Source of the DNA: an uncultured Opitutia bacterium
GTDB taxonomy: Bacteria > Verrucomicrobiota > Verrucomicrobiia > Opitutales > Opitutaceae
Reading direction: 5' to 3'
Assembly (NCBI GenBank): GCA_903820035.1
Contig: CAIJFT010000045.1
Location: forward strand, 1-34,604
DNA length: 34,604 bases
Translations under genes and position numbers: made by a program
Notes under the pieces: generated by a model
Databases searched by the model: none
Told to the model about the DNA's origin: nothing
What the model saw: the letters and a program-made list of their open reading frames with translations, nothing else
In this document: piece after piece, positions 17,596-26,013 of the stretch
How positions within the stretch are numbered: the stretch's first letter is position 1
Layout: each line of letters begins with the position of its first letter

Positions 17596-19197
17596 ATGAG
17601 TACCCCTTCGGCTACCCGCTCCGGGTTTCGGTTGTACCGCGTGCTCCGGCTCCGACCCTCGCTGGCCGCTATCGCCGCGGTCTTGGTGTTCCTGTGGTGC
17701 GTTTCGCGCTTTTATCAGCCGGATACCGGCTTCTCTAGTCTCATCTCCATCGGCGATATTCTGGAGGAAACCAAGGTTACTTCGCTCCGCCAGACGCCGC
17801 ACCACGTCTATGAGAAATCCGCGGGCTACGACGGCGCCTATTACGTGCAGCTCGCGTTGTACCCGACGCTCGACAATCCGGAGCTGACCAAGGCGATCGA
17901 CAACCTCCCGTATCGGGCCAAACGCATCCTCTTTTGTTGGGCCGCGTGGCTGCTCGGCGGCGGGCAACCGGGGGCTGTGGTGCAGGCGCATGCGTTGCTC
18001 AATGTGGCCTGCTGGCTCGCGTTGGCTTGGGTCCTGTTGCGCTGGTTTCCGCCCAATACCTGGGAGAATTTCCTCCGCTGGGCGTTCGTCTTGTTCTCTC
18101 ACGGACTCTGCATGAGCGTGCGCCACTCGCTCGTCGACGGGCCGAGTCTCCTGCTCGTCGCGTTGGCACTCCGCTGGCTGGAAGACGGTCGGCGCGGCGC
18201 GGGGGCGGTGACGCTTGCGCTGGCCGGCCTTGGCAAAGAAACCAGTCTTCTGGCCGGTGCCGGCCTTGAGGTCGATTGGCGGGCCCCGCGCTCCTGGTGG
18301 CGCCCGGCTGCGACGCTCCTCATGTCTGCCCTGCCTCTGTTCCTCTGGATGGGCTATGTGCGGTGGAAGTTCGGGCCTGCCGACGATCCGGGTATGGGCA
18401 ATTTCACGCTGCCATTCGTCGGTTTCGCGGAAAAATTTCGTTACGCTTGGCGCGAGGCTACGGGACCTGATGGAGGACAACTTGCGTGGGCGTCGCTGGT
18501 CACGATCGTGGCACTCGCGGTGCAGTGGACGTTTTTTGTTCTGCGGCGTCGGCCGGGGGAGCGCTGGTGGCGGGTCGGCGCGGCGTTCGCCCTGATGATG
18601 ACTTTTCTCTCCACCCCGGTTTGGGAAGGTTTCCCGGGGGCGTCGACCCGCGTGCTGCTGCCGATGACCCTCGCGTTCAACGTGCTTGTGCCGCGCGGCC
18701 GTCGTTGGCTGCCGGTTTTGCTGGCGGGCAATCTCACGGTCGCAGCCACGATCTTTGAGTATTCTCCCCCGCATGAATTTTTCGCTCTCAAGGGCGACCC
18801 CACGACCCAGACGCTCATTCGCGTGAAGCCGCTCAAGGGGTGGTATGCGCCGGAGCAACACCTCGCGCAGCAGTGGCGCTGGACTACGGGCGCGGCCGAA
18901 TTACGACTCACCAATGCCGCGGATGTGGCGGTGACCGTGACCATTCGCGGCCTCGTCAGCGCGGCGGACGGCGAATGCCGCATCCGCATCGGTTCAGGCG
19001 ATCGTTTGCTGTGGGGCGAAAGCGCCGGGGTCAAACCTCGCGAATTTCGGTTCGGGCTCACTCTGGCTCCAGGGGAGACCCGGTTGTCCTTTACCGGTGA
19101 TCAGCCGGCGAAGAAGATCGGGGCCGATCCGCGCGAGCTGGCATTCCGGATCGCAAATTTGGAAATCGTCGTCCCGCCCGCGGGTATGCGACCGTAA
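17596..19197 (+). CDS. Polytopic membrane protein with C-terminal beta domain, GT-C-like
   Basis: The 533-residue product has one N-terminal TM (about 20-38), a loop with the striking SAGYDGAYYVQLAL, then about eight more membrane segments up to residue ~390, and a soluble C-terminal domain (about 405-533). AGYDG(Q/A)(F/Y)Y loops are seen in membrane proteins of surface-glycopolymer clusters thought to be GT-C glycosyltransferases; the role here is inferred. The C-terminal domain carries RVKPLKGWYAPE, then RWRWTTGAAEL, and is shared with the protein at 22710. I chose the ATG at 17596 because the 37 codons upstream are arginine-rich and overlap the divergent gene. The methyltransferase gene follows after six bases. 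Confidence 0.8.
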   Translation: MSTPSATRSGFRLYRVLRLRPSLAAIAAVLVFLWCVSRFYQPDTGFSSLISIGDILEETKVTSLRQTPHHVYEKSAGYDGAYYVQLALYPTLDNPELTKAIDNLPYRAKRILFCWAAWLLGGGQPGAVVQAHALLNVACWLALAWVLLRWFPPNTWENFLRWAFVLFSHGLCMSVRHSLVDGPSLLLVALALRWLEDGRRGAGAVTLALAGLGKETSLLAGAGLEVDWRAPRSWWRPAATLLMSALPLFLWMGYVRWKFGPADDPGMGNFTLPFVGFAEKFRYAWREATGPDGGQLAWASLVTIVALAVQWTFFVLRRRPGERWWRVGAAFALMMTFLSTPVWEGFPGASTRVLLPMTLAFNVLVPRGRRWLPVLLAGNLTVAATIFEYSPPHEFFALKGDPTTQTLIRVKPLKGWYAPEQHLAQQWRWTTGAAELRLTNAADVAVTVTIRGLVSAADGECRIRIGSGDRLLWGESAGVKPREFRFGLTLAPGETRLSFTGDQPAKKIGADPRELAFRIANLEIVVPPAGMRP

Positions 19198-19203
19198 TCG
19201 AAA

Positions 19204-20148
19204 ATGAGTTCAGGCCTTCCTTCCTTTCTCCGTTGGTTGCCGGTGTTCGGCCGACTCGCCCGGGACAACGACAAGTTGCGCGCGGAGGTTGCCTCGTTGC
19301 GGGCTGCGCAAAGCGACTGGGCCCGGTTTTTTCCGCCGGGGCACTTCTACTCCCCGCTGCCGTCGACGGCCGAAGTGACCGAAGCGTTTGCCCGCGGTGG
19401 ATTTGGCCCGCCGTTTCCGGCGATCGATTTGAACGAGGCCGGCCAGAGCGCGCGGTTGGAGCGATTCAGGGGATTGTACGCCGAGCAGCCGTTCCCCGAA
19501 AAGGAGACGCCGGGTCGGCGCTTCTACTTGGATAATCCCTCCTACGGTCACTACGACGCGATCATGCTCTACAGCATGCTGCGCGAGGCGCGGCCGCGGC
19601 GGATCATTGAGGTCGGCTCGGGTTTTAGTTCGGCCGCGATGCTCGACCTCAACGATACGGTGCTCGGCGGCGGCCTGCAGCTCACGTTTATCGACCCCGA
19701 CATGAGGCGGCTCCGCCAGCTGCTTCGACCGCAGGATGAAAGTCGGGTGACGCTGATTGAGAAACGCGTGCAGGAGGTGCCGCTGGAGATCTTTGCCGCG
19801 CTCGGTGAAAACGATGTGCTCTTCATCGACTCATCGCACGTGAGCAAGATCGGTAGCGACGTGAACCGCCTCTACTTCGACGTTCTCCCCACGCTCGCGC
19901 CGGGTGTGTTGATCCACATCCACGATGTGGCGGGCAACCTCGAGTATCCACCCGAGTGGTTCGCCGAGGGTCGGGCGTGGAACGAGCAGTACCTCCTTCG
20001 CGCGTTCCTGATGAACAACAGAGACTATCGCATCGAACTCTTCACCGGCTGGCTGTTCAACACTAGGCACGCGTGGTTCCGCGAGCACATGCCGTTGTGT
20101 GCGCGGGGTGGCGGCGGACAGATCTGGCTGCGCAAACTTGCGCGCTGA
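19204..20148 (+). CDS. Class I SAM-dependent methyltransferase, Methyltransf_24-like
   Basis: In this 314-residue cytoplasmic protein a short helical start precedes the Rossmann domain. The SAM motif is RIIEVGSGFSSAAML (about residue 135), the acidic end of strand 2 is LTFIDPD, and the strand-4 region is VLFIDSSHVSKIGSD followed by PGVLIHIHDV, a combination typical of the Methyltransf_24 family found in polysaccharide clusters. A C-terminal RAWNEQYLLRAFLMNN segment is also common in that group. The likely target is a sugar or sugar-nucleotide, inferred from context. It lies six bases after the GT-C-like gene (so co-transcribed) and converges with the GT gene, with 12 bases between stops. Confidence 0.85.
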   Translation: MSSGLPSFLRWLPVFGRLARDNDKLRAEVASLRAAQSDWARFFPPGHFYSPLPSTAEVTEAFARGGFGPPFPAIDLNEAGQSARLERFRGLYAEQPFPEKETPGRRFYLDNPSYGHYDAIMLYSMLREARPRRIIEVGSGFSSAAMLDLNDTVLGGGLQLTFIDPDMRRLRQLLRPQDESRVTLIEKRVQEVPLEIFAALGENDVLFIDSSHVSKIGSDVNRLYFDVLPTLAPGVLIHIHDVAGNLEYPPEWFAEGRAWNEQYLLRAFLMNNRDYRIELFTGWLFNTRHAWFREHMPLCARGGGGQIWLRKLAR

Positions 20149-20160
20149 GTCCGCGTCGCG

Positions 20161-21804
20161 TCAGAACGCCGCGATGGCTTCCAGTCGGCGCCGGTAGCGG
20201 GCGCCGATTGCCGCGGGCGAAAAGTCGGACTTGATCGTCGCGCATGCCGCGGCCCCGAGCCGGGCCCGGAGCGAGCGATCGGCGAACAGCGCCTGCATGT
20301 ATTCCGCGGCGTGCAACGGATCCGGATCGGCCCAAGTTGAGCCCTTGGCGTAGGGGCCGTGGTTGCGTTCTAGGGTGACGAGCCGGGCGCGCACCGGGCA
20401 CCCGTTGTCCGCGTTGACGAACTCGGCGGTCGCCGACCAGTTGGTTGAGATGACCGGCTTGCCGAGGTACATGCACTCGGCGACCGCGAGACCGAAGCCC
20501 TCCGAACGGTGGAGTGAAACAAAGGCATCGCAGGCCGCCTCCAGCGCGTAGAGGTCGGCGCGGGAGAGCGTGTTGGTCAGCAGTACGGTCCCCGGAAGGT
20601 CATGGACGCTGGCCTGGAGCATCCCGAAGTCGGCTTCGTTGCCGGTGACATTCTGCACTTTGAGCACGAGCGCTGCGCCGCGTTCCGCCAAGCCGGAGGC
20701 ACGGAACGCCGCCACGACGGCGCCCGGATTCTTACGCTCGGCGTAGGAGTTCAAATCGAAGAGCGTGAGAAACAGGAAGCGGTCGGCGGGCAGGCCCAGT
20801 CGCGCCCGCAGCGCGCTGGCGGTCTCGGTGGGTGCCGGAAACGCAATCGCGTGCGGCATGGTCAGGACTGGCACGGGAGCTTTTTCCCGGATCGCGGCCG
20901 AGGTGAAATCACTCGGGCACCAGATCTCGTCGAAATAATCGAAGCTCGGCATCCAGGCGTCGGGGAACTCGGGGAGCTCCCACGCGAAATAACCGATGTT
21001 GTACTTGTCCGCCCGGAAAGCCGGGCCGTGGTGATGATCGAGGTCGCGGGCCGCCGGCGGATCAATGTGCACCACATTGATATCATGCGGGTTCGCTTCC
21101 TGCAGCCGCTCGGCGTAGCTCTGATCCCCGAGGCGGTTGCGGCAATTGAGCTTAAGCGGAACCAGCGCGGGCGTGAGCCCGGCGGCATCCGCGGCACGGA
21201 CCATGCAGCGGGCGGATTCGCCGACCCCGAGGTCCGCCGTGAGAAAGCCCACGATGTTGAGTCCCAACTTGGCGTGCCGGCGGGCGTAGTCGGGCGAGTA
21301 CGGCGCGTCGCGCCGGGAAAAATCAAACACGACTTCGCCGGCATCGGTGGTAATCGAAGCCACACGGAGTTGCCGGTTCTTATTTTGGGCCCGGAAACGC
21401 TGCCAAGCGCCGAGGCCGCTCACCCGGCCGGCCCAAGCAAGCGTGTTTGTGACGCCGACGCCAGTCAGCCGAAACGAGAGCGCTAGTGACTCCGCTGCCG
21501 GTAGCGGTACGCGCAGTTCCCACGCTCCGATGCTTCCAGCGGGTAGAGTGCACACGAGCGTCCCATTGACGGCAATTTCCAGACCCGGCGCGCCGGCTTC
21601 CGCACCGCGGGCGTCCGGGTGGGCGTGGATTTCGCCTCGGACTAAAAGCGCACTGACGCCGACCAAGGGCGGCAGAGTGACGCCGGCCGATTCACGAATC
21701 CAAGCTGAGCCCGGATCGAATTCGTCGAAGAACAGCCCCGCGTATGCGGTGAAGCGCCGGGAGAAGGCGCCCCCGACGGGCGGCGAGCGATGGCGGGTGG
21801 GCAT
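20161..21804 (-). CDS. GT4 glycosyltransferase with N-terminal accessory domain
   Basis: The product has 547 residues. The C-terminal ~365 residues are a GT4-type transferase: LNIVGFLTADLGVGESAR opens the GT-B fold, KYNIGYFAWELPEFPDAW is typical of large multi-domain GTs, FLFLTLFDLNSYAERKNP marks the donor lobe, and EGFGLAVAE gives the E-x7-E signature. The first ~150 residues are strand-rich (LEIAVNGTLVCTLPAGSIGAWELRV is part of it, here cited in pieces: LEIAVNGTLV and GAWELRVPLP) and resemble an appended beta-sandwich. The ATG at 21804 is chosen because upstream codons are arginine/serine-rich and not family-like. It is transcribed alone, divergent from the methyltransferase at 21936. Confidence 0.88.
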   Translation of the reverse strand: MPTRHRSPPVGGAFSRRFTAYAGLFFDEFDPGSAWIRESAGVTLPPLVGVSALLVRGEIHAHPDARGAEAGAPGLEIAVNGTLVCTLPAGSIGAWELRVPLPAAESLALSFRLTGVGVTNTLAWAGRVSGLGAWQRFRAQNKNRQLRVASITTDAGEVVFDFSRRDAPYSPDYARRHAKLGLNIVGFLTADLGVGESARCMVRAADAAGLTPALVPLKLNCRNRLGDQSYAERLQEANPHDINVVHIDPPAARDLDHHHGPAFRADKYNIGYFAWELPEFPDAWMPSFDYFDEIWCPSDFTSAAIREKAPVPVLTMPHAIAFPAPTETASALRARLGLPADRFLFLTLFDLNSYAERKNPGAVVAAFRASGLAERGAALVLKVQNVTGNEADFGMLQASVHDLPGTVLLTNTLSRADLYALEAACDAFVSLHRSEGFGLAVAECMYLGKPVISTNWSATAEFVNADNGCPVRARLVTLERNHGPYAKGSTWADPDPLHAAEYMQALFADRSLRARLGAAACATIKSDFSPAAIGARYRRRLEAIAAF

Positions 21805-21861
21805 GGTCGAGGGGCGAGACAACGGATAGCAGCGCTGGTTGGCAAAACTTTCCAGAGTAGG

Positions 21862-21880
21862 CCGGCGTGGCGAGCGCCGG
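21862..21880. repeat. Short inverted repeat in the divergent GT/methyltransferase region
   Basis: CCGGCG and CGCCGG are perfect inverted arms six bases long around a seven-base centre, without a T run. It lies in the 131-base gap between the divergent genes at 21804 and 21936 and could be a protein-binding site or a leader hairpin; in such GC-rich DNA it may also be chance. Confidence 0.25.
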
Positions 21881-21920
21881 GAGAATGAACGTTGAAATCC
21901 TCGGCGGGGACTGGCGGTGT

Positions 21921-21926
21921 AGGAGG
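21921..21926 (+). promoter_or_regulatory. Shine-Dalgarno site that fixes the methyltransferase start
   Basis: A perfect AGGAGG stands nine bases before the ATG at 21936. It overrides an upstream in-frame GTG at 21867, whose extra 23 residues do not look like a methyltransferase N terminus. Confidence 0.75.
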
Positions 21927-21935
21927 ACGCTCCGC

Positions 21936-22670
21936 ATGAACACCGACGAATACCTGAAGCTTGCCGAGGTCGAGGACCGCATGTGGTACTTCCGGTCCTT
22001 GCACGCACACATTCGCCGCGAGTTGGCGCCGGTGCTCAAGCCCGGAGCCAGGGTTCTGGATGCGGGGTGCGGCACCGGTGGGCTCATCCTCCGTTTTCAA
22101 GACTGGCACCCGGAGTGGAATTACGCCGGCATCGATTTTATGCCGATCGCATGCGACTTGGCGCGGCGGCGGTGCGGATCAGGCGTCGACCTGCGGGTCG
22201 CCTCGATCACGGCGCTTCCGTTTGCCGACGCCAGTTTTGACGCGGTGATTTCAGCCGACGTGGTGTGCCAAGTGGAAAATCCTGAGGTGGCGGCAGCGGA
22301 GTTTTTCCGCGTGCTGAAGCCCGGCGGAGTGGTGGTCATCAACGTACCGGCCTACATGTGGATGTGGTCGTACCATGACGACTCCTGTCAGACGAAGCAC
22401 CGCTACACGCGGCCGGAGATCGCAGGACTCCTGCGGGGGGCGGAATTTTCCGGAGCGCACACCACCCATTGGAACGCGCTGCCGCTTCCGGTCGTGTGGT
22501 CCAAGCGGAAGCTTTTTCGAACCCGCCGCGACACGAGTGATGTGAAGGACTATCCGCGGGCGGTTGACGCGGTCTTCGGCGGGCTGATGGCGATCGAGCA
22601 CGCGTGGCGGCGACTTGGTGGCAACTGGGCTTGGGGCACATCGGTGTTTGGAGCGGCGCGCAAGCCGTAA
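21936..22670 (+). CDS. Class I SAM-dependent methyltransferase (Methyltransf_11-like)
   Basis: The 244-residue product has the complete UbiE/COQ5-like order: VLDAGCGTGGLIL (SAM motif I), YAGIDFMPIACDLA (acidic strand-2 end), VASITALPFADASFDAVIS (motif II), and FFRVLKPGGVVVINVPAY (motif III). The N terminus YLKLAEVEDRMWYFRSLH and the segment DDSCQTKHRYTRPEI after the core are shared by small methyltransferases found beside glycosyltransferases. The function is probably O- or C-methylation of a glycan or lipid intermediate, inferred from neighbours only. It starts a plus-strand group with the membrane protein (40-base gap) and epimerase. Confidence 0.88.
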   Translation: MNTDEYLKLAEVEDRMWYFRSLHAHIRRELAPVLKPGARVLDAGCGTGGLILRFQDWHPEWNYAGIDFMPIACDLARRRCGSGVDLRVASITALPFADASFDAVISADVVCQVENPEVAAAEFFRVLKPGGVVVINVPAYMWMWSYHDDSCQTKHRYTRPEIAGLLRGAEFSGAHTTHWNALPLPVVWSKRKLFRTRRDTSDVKDYPRAVDAVFGGLMAIEHAWRRLGGNWAWGTSVFGAARKP

Positions 22671-22709
22671 CAGGGCAAACGGCGGCAACGTGACGCGGCT
22701 GCGCCGAAT

Positions 22710-24914
22710 ATGATCCACTTTCCCGTCGCCTTCGCGCTCTTGCTGCACGTGCTGTTTTGGGGCGCGGGCGCGGCGATGCTAACGATGCCTCCGCGCTGGC
22801 GCCGATTCTGGCCGGCGCTGGTGGTTCCCGCCGGTCTCGCCTTGCAGTCCGCGATGGTTTGGGCCGGGGCCCATGCAGGGTGGCGCGGCACGAATGCCTA
22901 TGGACTTTGGAGTGAGTTCATTCCGCTCGTTCTGTTGGTGGTGGCGGTGGCGCGAAACGGGATCCAAAGGACGTGGGTCGAAGTCGGCCGGTTCGGCCTC
23001 GTTTGGGCATTGGTGGTCGGATGTCTCGCTTTGCTGGTGATGCCGTTGGCTTTGGCTTCAAAGTCACTGACGACCCTCTCCCTCGGCAGTTGCGATGCGG
23101 CCGACTACGCGGCGGGAGCGCGGGTTCTCATGGAGTTCGCGCAGACGGACCGGGAGGGGTTCCTCGGGCTCACGGAGGTCGTGCGCGTGCAATCGGTCGA
23201 CAACTTCTTCGACTACTGGATTTACCTGAATCATTTTACGCCTTCGGCGTTGATCGCCCTAAACGGCTCCGTGCTGCGCTGCGCGCCGCATGAAATCACG
23301 ACCGTGTTCACGGGGGTTTTGGTGGCGGGACTGTTGCCGATCGTGTTTTGGGTTTCGCGTGCGGTGGTCGGGCACAGCGGCGGGGTGAGCCTGATCCTCG
23401 CGGGATTATTCGGGTTGAGTCCCGTCCCATGGTACGCGTACGCCCACGGGGCACCCGGTCAGCTGCTGGCGGCGCAGTCCGTTGCATTGCTCACCTGGTG
23501 TGGTGTGGCGCTTTGGCGGATACGGCTGTCATGGCGTCGCGGGCTGGAGTTTGCCGCGGTGGCGGGAATCGGCTACTGGCTCGTGCTGGGCAGTTACAAT
23601 TTCTTTCTGCTGGTTTGCCTCGTGCCGGCGGTGGCCTACGCCGGCGGACTGGCGCTCTGGCGGAGGGAGTGGGCTAAGTTCGCGCGTTGGACCGGGGTTC
23701 TCCTGCTCCCGTTACTGGCATGTAGCGGACTGTTATGGGCGCGGGTCGAGGGCTTGGCGGAACGATTCTCCCTGCTCCGTGCATATGATTTCGGTTGGCG
23801 CGTTCCGGCACTATCCGCCGAGGGTTGGCTCGGGATGGTCCGGGGGCCAGACCTTGAGGCGTGGGAGGCATTCGGATTGCGCTGGATTTGTAGTGCCGGC
23901 GTCGTGGCCCTGTTGGTTTGGGTCTTGATCCGCGAGGCCTCCCGCCGCCCGCGCGCGGTGTGGACTGTCTTTGCGCTGACGGTGCCGGTCCTGGCGCCTT
24001 ACTTGGCGTTGCAAGCCCGCGGGGTGATGTTGGGCACGAATGCCAGCTACGACGCCTATAAGGTTTTCGCGGTCTTTCAGCCGCTGTTGTTGCCGGCGCT
24101 TTGCTGGTGGGCGACGCTGCGTTTTGGGCGGCGCCTCCACGAGTGGCTGCTCGTCAGCGCGGCCGGCGGCGTAGTGGTGCTCTTTAACGTGATGGCGTGT
24201 GGCATGTTCGTCTGGCACCTGAGCGCCCCGTCGCTCCGGGTGGATGGGCAACTGGTCCAATTGCGCCGGATCGAGGCGATGGCTGACGTGAAATCGGTGA
24301 ACATGATTTTCGCGGAGCGCGACATGTGGTCGCGGCTGTGGGCGAGCGCTTTTCTTCTGCGGAAGGAGCAATATTTCCTCACCGATACGTATGAGGCGCG
24401 TTGGAGCACGCCGCTGCGCGGCGAATGGGATCTTGAAGCCGGCTTGGTGTCCTTGCGCTTGGCGGGAGAAGGCCGGCGGCAGATTACTCCCCGCTACGCC
24501 CTGGTCGATACGCGGCATCCCGGTTTCTTGCGAGTAAGCCCGAAGGACGGATGGTATCCCGAGGAATCGGCCGGCCGCTCGGTGGAGCGTTGGCAGTGGA
24601 CGAAGGGAGACGCTACTTTGCAGGTGGAGAACCCTCAGCCCTATGCACTGGAGCTCAGCTGTGCGATCGATGGATGGAGTCCAGTGCCGCTCGTTATATC
24701 GATGAGCGGGGAATCCAGTGCCGCCGAGGTCGATACTGAAGTGAGCGTCAGCCGTGGCGTGCGCCAATTTAAGCCGATTTCGGTTCCGCCTGGTAAGTCG
24801 CTCCTGAAGCTAAAACTTTCCCGACCGCCGACTGCAGTGTCGGGTGATCCGCGGTTACTCGGCGTATCGGTATTTTGCTTTTCGGTCACCCCAGCGGTGC
24901 CAATGGCGCGTTGA
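22710..24914 (+). CDS. Large polytopic membrane protein with C-terminal beta domain
   Basis: The 734-residue product has about twelve hydrophobic segments up to residue ~510, then ~225 soluble residues. A long extracytoplasmic loop after the third or fourth segment contains LGSCDAADYAAGARVL and NFFDYWIYLNHF, acidic loop motifs of the kind seen in GT-C enzymes and related glycan-assembly proteins. The C-terminal portion (about 605-734) carries RVSPKDGWYPEE, RWQWTKGDATLQV and RQFKPISVPPG, and matches the end of the protein at 17596. I do not recognise a named family for the membrane part; a glycosyltransferase or polymer-assembly role is inferred. It follows the methyltransferase gene and precedes the epimerase gene by 48 bases. 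Confidence 0.75.
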   Translation: MIHFPVAFALLLHVLFWGAGAAMLTMPPRWRRFWPALVVPAGLALQSAMVWAGAHAGWRGTNAYGLWSEFIPLVLLVVAVARNGIQRTWVEVGRFGLVWALVVGCLALLVMPLALASKSLTTLSLGSCDAADYAAGARVLMEFAQTDREGFLGLTEVVRVQSVDNFFDYWIYLNHFTPSALIALNGSVLRCAPHEITTVFTGVLVAGLLPIVFWVSRAVVGHSGGVSLILAGLFGLSPVPWYAYAHGAPGQLLAAQSVALLTWCGVALWRIRLSWRRGLEFAAVAGIGYWLVLGSYNFFLLVCLVPAVAYAGGLALWRREWAKFARWTGVLLLPLLACSGLLWARVEGLAERFSLLRAYDFGWRVPALSAEGWLGMVRGPDLEAWEAFGLRWICSAGVVALLVWVLIREASRRPRAVWTVFALTVPVLAPYLALQARGVMLGTNASYDAYKVFAVFQPLLLPALCWWATLRFGRRLHEWLLVSAAGGVVVLFNVMACGMFVWHLSAPSLRVDGQLVQLRRIEAMADVKSVNMIFAERDMWSRLWASAFLLRKEQYFLTDTYEARWSTPLRGEWDLEAGLVSLRLAGEGRRQITPRYALVDTRHPGFLRVSPKDGWYPEESAGRSVERWQWTKGDATLQVENPQPYALELSCAIDGWSPVPLVISMSGESSAAEVDTEVSVSRGVRQFKPISVPPGKSLLKLKLSRPPTAVSGDPRLLGVSVFCFSVTPAVPMAR

Positions 24915-24962
24915 TTTTCGGATTGGCGCGTTGGGCCGGGTCGGTCTTTCCTTCGAGGACCG

Positions 24963-25964
24963 ATGCGTCCCATCACGAATGTCAGCCGCGTGTTTGCGGG
25001 TAAGCGCATCCTGATTACCGGAGGTTTGGGCTTCATCGGATCCAATCTCGCTCGTCGGCTCGTCGGGATGGGGGCTCGGGTCTCAATTGTTGACAGTCTG
25101 GTCCCCGAGTACGGCGGTAACCGGCGGAATCTCGCGGGCGTTGCCGGCCGGATTAAGGTCCATGTGGCGGATGTGCGCGATTGGCCGAGGCTTCCGAGCT
25201 TGGTGCGTGGTCAGGACTACCTGTTCAACTTGGCGGGGCAGACGAGCCACATGGATTCGATGTCGGACCCGCAAACGGATCTGGATATCAATTGTCGGGC
25301 GCAGTTGGCGATTTTGGAGGCCTGCCGACTGCATAATCCGACGATTCGTATCGTGTTTGCCAGCACCAGGCAGATTTACGGTAAGCCGGACTACCTGCCC
25401 GTGGATGAAAAGCACCCGCTCCGGCCGGTCGACGTCAACGGCATCAACAAGATGGCGGGCGAATCATTTCATCTCTTGTACTCGCGGGTCCACGGTATCG
25501 CGGCAACGGCCTTGCGGTTGACGAATACGATTGGACCGCGGATGCGGATCAAGGATGCCCGGCAGACGTTTGTGGGGGTTTGGATCCGGTGCTTGGTTGA
25601 GGGTCGGCCGTTCGAGGTTTGGGGTGGTGAGCAGTTGCGTGACTTCACCTATGTCGATGACGCGGTGGACGCATTCTTGCTTGCGGCGGCTCGGCCCGAG
25701 GCGGTGGGGCAGGTTTTTAACCTCGGTGGACCGCCTCGAGTCACGCTTCGGCGACTGGCCGAGTTCCTGGTCGAGCTTAACGACGGCGGCGTTTTTTCGG
25801 TCCGAGAGTTTCCCGGCGAGCGCAAGAAAATCGATATAGGCGACTACTATGCGGACGACAGGCTGATTGGGCGAAAACTGGGCTGGGTGCCTCGCACCGG
25901 GTTGCGTGAGGCATTACAACAGACCATCGCCTATTACCGCTCAGAGCTGAGGCACTACGTCTGA
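24963..25964 (+). CDS. SDR-type NAD-dependent nucleotide-sugar epimerase/dehydratase
   Basis: This 333-residue extended short-chain dehydrogenase binds NAD through ITGGLGFIG (Gly20, Gly23, Gly26). The active-site region reads FASTRQIYG, and the helix that normally carries Tyr-x3-Lys reads DVNGINKMAGE, so the lysine (Lys163) is kept while the tyrosine position holds Asn159. Downstream RLTNTIGPR and the substrate-side RDFTYVDDAVDAF are typical of UDP-glucose 4-epimerase relatives. It would supply a modified nucleotide sugar to the neighbouring transferases. A weak ribosome site (GAGG at 24955-24958) precedes the ATG. It ends the plus-strand glycan group and converges with rmuC. Confidence 0.88.
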   Translation: MRPITNVSRVFAGKRILITGGLGFIGSNLARRLVGMGARVSIVDSLVPEYGGNRRNLAGVAGRIKVHVADVRDWPRLPSLVRGQDYLFNLAGQTSHMDSMSDPQTDLDINCRAQLAILEACRLHNPTIRIVFASTRQIYGKPDYLPVDEKHPLRPVDVNGINKMAGESFHLLYSRVHGIAATALRLTNTIGPRMRIKDARQTFVGVWIRCLVEGRPFEVWGGEQLRDFTYVDDAVDAFLLAAARPEAVGQVFNLGGPPRVTLRRLAEFLVELNDGGVFSVREFPGERKKIDIGDYYADDRLIGRKLGWVPRTGLREALQQTIAYYRSELRHYV

Positions 25965-26013
25965 TGGGCTCTAATTGTTCCGGATATATTCGGGGTTATG
26001 GGGCCGCATAGTC

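Noticed and set aside
16075-18861. A 928-codon open frame on the minus strand
   Set aside because: It runs through two well-supported membrane-protein genes in other frames, is extremely rich in arginine and proline, and shows no domain; it is a by-product of high GC.
25980-25993. Near-palindrome CCGGATATATTCGG between the epimerase and rmuC genes
   Set aside because: The arms pair only with a G-T and lack a T run on either strand; it is too short to call a terminator or operator.
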